Positions 23,558-25,759 of a stretch of DNA of 25,759 nucleotides are shown piece by piece (position 1 is the first letter of the stretch; each line of letters starts with the position of its first letter). The notes beneath the pieces were generated by a model that saw only the letters and a list, made by a program, of their open reading frames with translations, had not been told where the DNA came from and ran no database searches. Location of the stretch: IMG/VR virus record IMGVR_UViG_3300031957_000117, positions 1-25,759 of that record, one strand, 5' to 3'. This DNA is from a virus. The position numbers and the translations under genes were made by a program.

Positions 23558-24787
23558 CTATGTTGGAGGGCCGCCGCCAGCAGCGGGAGGTGTCCCGTAC
23601 CCTATGAGATCAAGGAATTCTTGTAGTATACCGCTAAGTTGTTGTCCTGAACTTGGGTCTATATAAGAAGTCTCTCTGGCAGATATAGGCAACCCTTGCA
23701 ACATGGACTGCATGAACTGTAGCTGCTCGTACGGATACTCCCTCTCACGCATGAACTGCAAGTAGTCGGCTGTAATACCTTCCTGTTCAATACCTCGTTG
23801 GGTAGCTCCTGCTGTAGCCATATCACGTAGTGCGCTTAGACCGTAACGTCGGTCAGCCTCTTCCGCGTTAATTCTGCGACGTTCTTGCTCGTTAAACTGC
23901 TCACGCTCCCGCTCTTGACGTTCTATCTCACGCCTAGCTTCTTCGTTTGCTTGTGTTCTACGGCGTTCGTCAAACTCTGCTAACCTGCCAGCCTCTACGT
24001 TAAACTGCCCTCGACGCGCTTCTTCGGCTTGTCTTCGTGCTTCTTCTTCCTTGTTAAACTGATCTACGCCGACTTCAGCAATACGCTGGCGCATACGTTC
24101 TTGTTCGTTGAACTGGGCCATCATGGCATCGCGGTTAGCCATCGCACGTTGTTGTTCGGTGTTAAACTGGCCCATAGCAGTATCGAAAGCGCGAGCGTAG
24201 CCCTGTCCAGTAATATCCGCTATTTGCTGCCCTGTGTTGCGTGCTCTCTCTGCATCCATAATAAAGGAACGAGAGCCACCGAACGCACCGGCCTGTGCAG
24301 CTCTACCGGCTTCTTGGGCTTGTGTAATAGCCTCTTGCCTGCGAACTTCAGCAATTTGCGGATTCAGTGCCGCCTGTAAATAGGGGTTCATGTACTGCTG
24401 TGCAGCCGCTGCGGTAAACGCTGTAGGGTCGTACGTGTTCTGGAACGTACCTTGCTGCATACCAGACAGGTCGTAGGAGCCGGGGGTGTACCCTGTTTGA
24501 TAGCCTTGTCCTGCGGCACTACCAAAACCAAACGTACCACCAGCGGTCATATCACCACTAAAAGAGCCTATGCCAGTTTGTTGACTAGGATCTAGTCCTG
24601 CGTAGCCAGCAAAAGCCTGACCTTGTAACCCGCTAGCGCCCGCAGTAAGTGGGCCACCGTAGGCTTGATAAGGCATCTCTGAAACTGCACGCGCTCTACC
24701 AAGCATGTCGCTGACATACGGGCCAGCAAACTCGGATAATACTCCAGAAGAACCTGCTTCTTGTCCTGTGTTATCTTCTAAAGACAT
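23558..24787 (-). CDS. Virion protein with six 18-residue helical repeats
   Basis: The 409-residue protein has a Gly/Tyr/Gln-rich N-terminal third (AGQGYQTGYTPGSYDLSG) and a helical segment around residue 130 (YMNPYLQAALNPQIAEVRRQ). Residues 207-314 form six exact 18-residue repeats that begin QFN (QAN in copy 5), rich in Glu and Arg. Eighteen residues equal five alpha-helical turns, so QFN would lie on one face of a long straight helix. The C-terminus is Pro/Gly-rich. The AGAFGGSRSFIMDAE segment recurs in phage virion genes in my memory. It is likely an internal-core or tail-fibre-like structural part. Start ATG 24787 has AGAGGA about 12 bases upstream. Confidence 0.75.
   Translation of the reverse strand: MSLEDNTGQEAGSSGVLSEFAGPYVSDMLGRARAVSEMPYQAYGGPLTAGASGLQGQAFAGYAGLDPSQQTGIGSFSGDMTAGGTFGFGSAAGQGYQTGYTPGSYDLSGMQQGTFQNTYDPTAFTAAAAQQYMNPYLQAALNPQIAEVRRQEAITQAQEAGRAAQAGAFGGSRSFIMDAERARNTGQQIADITGQGYARAFDTAMGQFNTEQQRAMANRDAMMAQFNEQERMRQRIAEVGVDQFNKEEEARRQAEEARRGQFNVEAGRLAEFDERRRTQANEEARREIERQEREREQFNEQERRRINAEEADRRYGLSALRDMATAGATQRGIEQEGITADYLQFMREREYPYEQLQFMQSMLQGLPISARETSYIDPSSGQQLSGILQEFLDLIGYGTPPAAGGGPPT
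23846..24169 (-). repeat. 54-nt periodic coding repeat (18-residue units, six copies)
   Basis: Codons for Gln-Phe-Asn start at minus-strand positions 24169, 24115, 24061, 24007, 23953 (Gln-Ala-Asn) and 23899, exactly 54 bases apart. The DNA between them has diverged, so the duplication is old and the period is maintained at protein level. Confidence 0.85.
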
Positions 24788-24790
24788 AAC

Positions 24791-25759
24791 TTATGACATC
24801 CTCTTAGATAGCATCGCAAGCACTTGATCTGCGTCGATGTTTTTCTGTTGTTTCGGTGTGCCGGTAGCTTTTTTACGTACTGTGGACATAAAATCATCCA
24901 GTGCTGCGGCACCTGCATCGGAGTTACCGTTACCCAGTATAGCTACCAAATCGGCAGGCAACACATACTCACCGTGGCTTAATCTTGCTTCTTGTACACC
25001 ATCTATATCGGCGGGTATAAGATCAGCTTGTCCGTCGGAATCACCTTGCAAGTAGCCACCACCTTGCAGCACTGAACCGCCTCCCATAAACCCTGCTGCT
25101 TGTGCCTTGGCTTTAGCTTGAGCCTCTTGTAAGGACATAGGCTGTTGGCCTTTAGGCTTCTTAGCGTAGATGGTATCGGAGAAATAACGTCTACCACCAC
25201 TGCCGGGGCGACGGTCTGCATCGTCTCTACCTGTAACTTGTTCTCGTACTGCTGTGTATTCGGGTATTTCACCTTGGTACCCTACTTGCGGTACTTTAGG
25301 GTCAAACACACCTCTATCTTTAAGAAAGCTAGATATAGCTAATGGGCCTAGCAGCTCAAGTAACCCGCCTATACCACCAGACCCCGTACGCTGCGGAAAG
25401 AATCTCCTTGCTAGACTACCAAGAGCATTTGGTTTGCCTTCTTTAGAATCTTCCTGTGCCGCCGCCGCCGCTAGAAGAGCTGGTAGGTTAGAAGTATCAC
25501 TAAAAACAGCATCATCAAAGCCGCCAGATGTACCAAAAATATCATCAAGAAAATCTACGTTAAATCCTTGATCGTCAAATTTGGTAGGGTCACGGTAAGG
25601 GTCAGTAAGAAAATCTAAATTAAGTCCGCTACCGCTGTAGCTATCGCCCACGTTACCTATATCAAGGGTGTCCATAAACGCATCGGCATCAAACGTATCG
25701 GTAAAATCATAATCCACTGGATCAGTGCGATAGTCTTCTGGATCGAAGCTATAGTCGTA
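24791..25759 (-). CDS. Asp-rich virion-associated protein, N-terminus beyond window
   Basis: The frame is open to the right edge; at least 14 further codons lie upstream of GTG 25717. The first 80 visible residues are Asp/Phe/Tyr-rich with a repeated unit (GLNLDFLTD and GFNVDFLDD). An Ala-rich stretch, a Gly/Leu hydrophobic segment (GGIGGLLELLGPLAISSF) and then the cassette GGGYLQGDSDGQADLIPADI with EARLSHGEYVLPADLVAILG follow. That cassette recurs in marine phage virion genes in my experience, but its function is not known. The last residues are Lys-rich. The ATG of the next gene is 3 bases after the stop. It is probably a structural component; no enzyme motif is seen. Confidence 0.7.
   Translation of the reverse strand, partial: YDYSFDPEDYRTDPVDYDFTDTFDADAFMDTLDIGNVGDSYSGSGLNLDFLTDPYRDPTKFDDQGFNVDFLDDIFGTSGGFDDAVFSDTSNLPALLAAAAAQEDSKEGKPNALGSLARRFFPQRTGSGGIGGLLELLGPLAISSFLKDRGVFDPKVPQVGYQGEIPEYTAVREQVTGRDDADRRPGSGGRRYFSDTIYAKKPKGQQPMSLQEAQAKAKAQAAGFMGGGSVLQGGGYLQGDSDGQADLIPADIDGVQEARLSHGEYVLPADLVAILGNGNSDAGAAALDDFMSTVRKKATGTPKQQKNIDADQVLAMLSKRMS

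Noticed and set aside
25003-25272. 89-codon minus-strand frame inside the Asp-rich virion gene
   Set aside because: Unlike 20028-20240, it has no good Shine-Dalgarno, an erratic composition, and it lies over conserved parts of the host frame.

Overview
The window looks like part of a tailed bacteriophage genome, or a prophage-like contig. Genes are packed tightly, with stop/start overlaps such as GTGA, TAATG and TAGTG, and there are two blocks of opposite polarity. No rRNA, recognisable tRNA, integrase, CRISPR array or insertion sequence is visible. The style of the virion proteins (a giant ejection-type polyprotein with a zincin motif and an LPD38-like region, and Gly-rich cassettes of the type IPA..IDG..EARLSHGEYV) resembles uncultured marine phages. 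That host/habitat assignment rests on recalled family resemblance, not on a search.

Plus-strand block (1-15066), DNA metabolism. It starts with the tail of a truncated gene, then a metallopeptidase-like/VWA protein (HExxH plus MIDAS) and three unknown proteins. A 216-bp non-coding stretch with several self-complementary segments follows (3757-3972). Next come a small helical protein, a VRR-NUC nuclease, a DUF3310-like protein, two tandem paralogous DpnD/PcfM-like mini-proteins, a family A DNA polymerase with 3'-5' exonuclease, a Cas4/RecB-like nuclease, a small basic HNH-like protein and a 29-residue membrane peptide. A Rho-independent terminator (8190-8224) ends this run. An SNF2-type helicase follows. 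A good sigma70-type promoter (9764-9792) then begins a set containing an unknown protein, an excisionase/MerR-type HTH protein, a four-cysteine protein and a gp2.5-like ssDNA-binding protein. A structured leader precedes a 938-residue primase-helicase fusion, which is followed by one more small unknown gene. Together these supply priming, unwinding, polymerisation, ssDNA protection and processing nucleases.

Minus-strand block (25759-15139), virion proteins. Reading along the minus strand: an Asp-rich protein cut by the window edge, a protein with an exact 18-residue helical repeat, a Gln/Met-rich protein, and a 2194-residue internal-virion/ejection-type protein. The two blocks converge on a probable bidirectional terminator at 15090-15135.

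The most interesting observation is an apparently genuine overprinted gene. A 70-codon frame (20028-20240, minus) lies out of frame inside the 2194-codon gene. It has a textbook Shine-Dalgarno, a globular/helical composition, and sits exactly over a low-complexity linker of the host protein. Other points of interest are the 18-residue repeat protein, the metallopeptidase/VWA neighbourhood with unknown companions, the structured intergenic region, the tandem DpnD/PcfM-like pair, and Leu at the Pol I 762-equivalent position.
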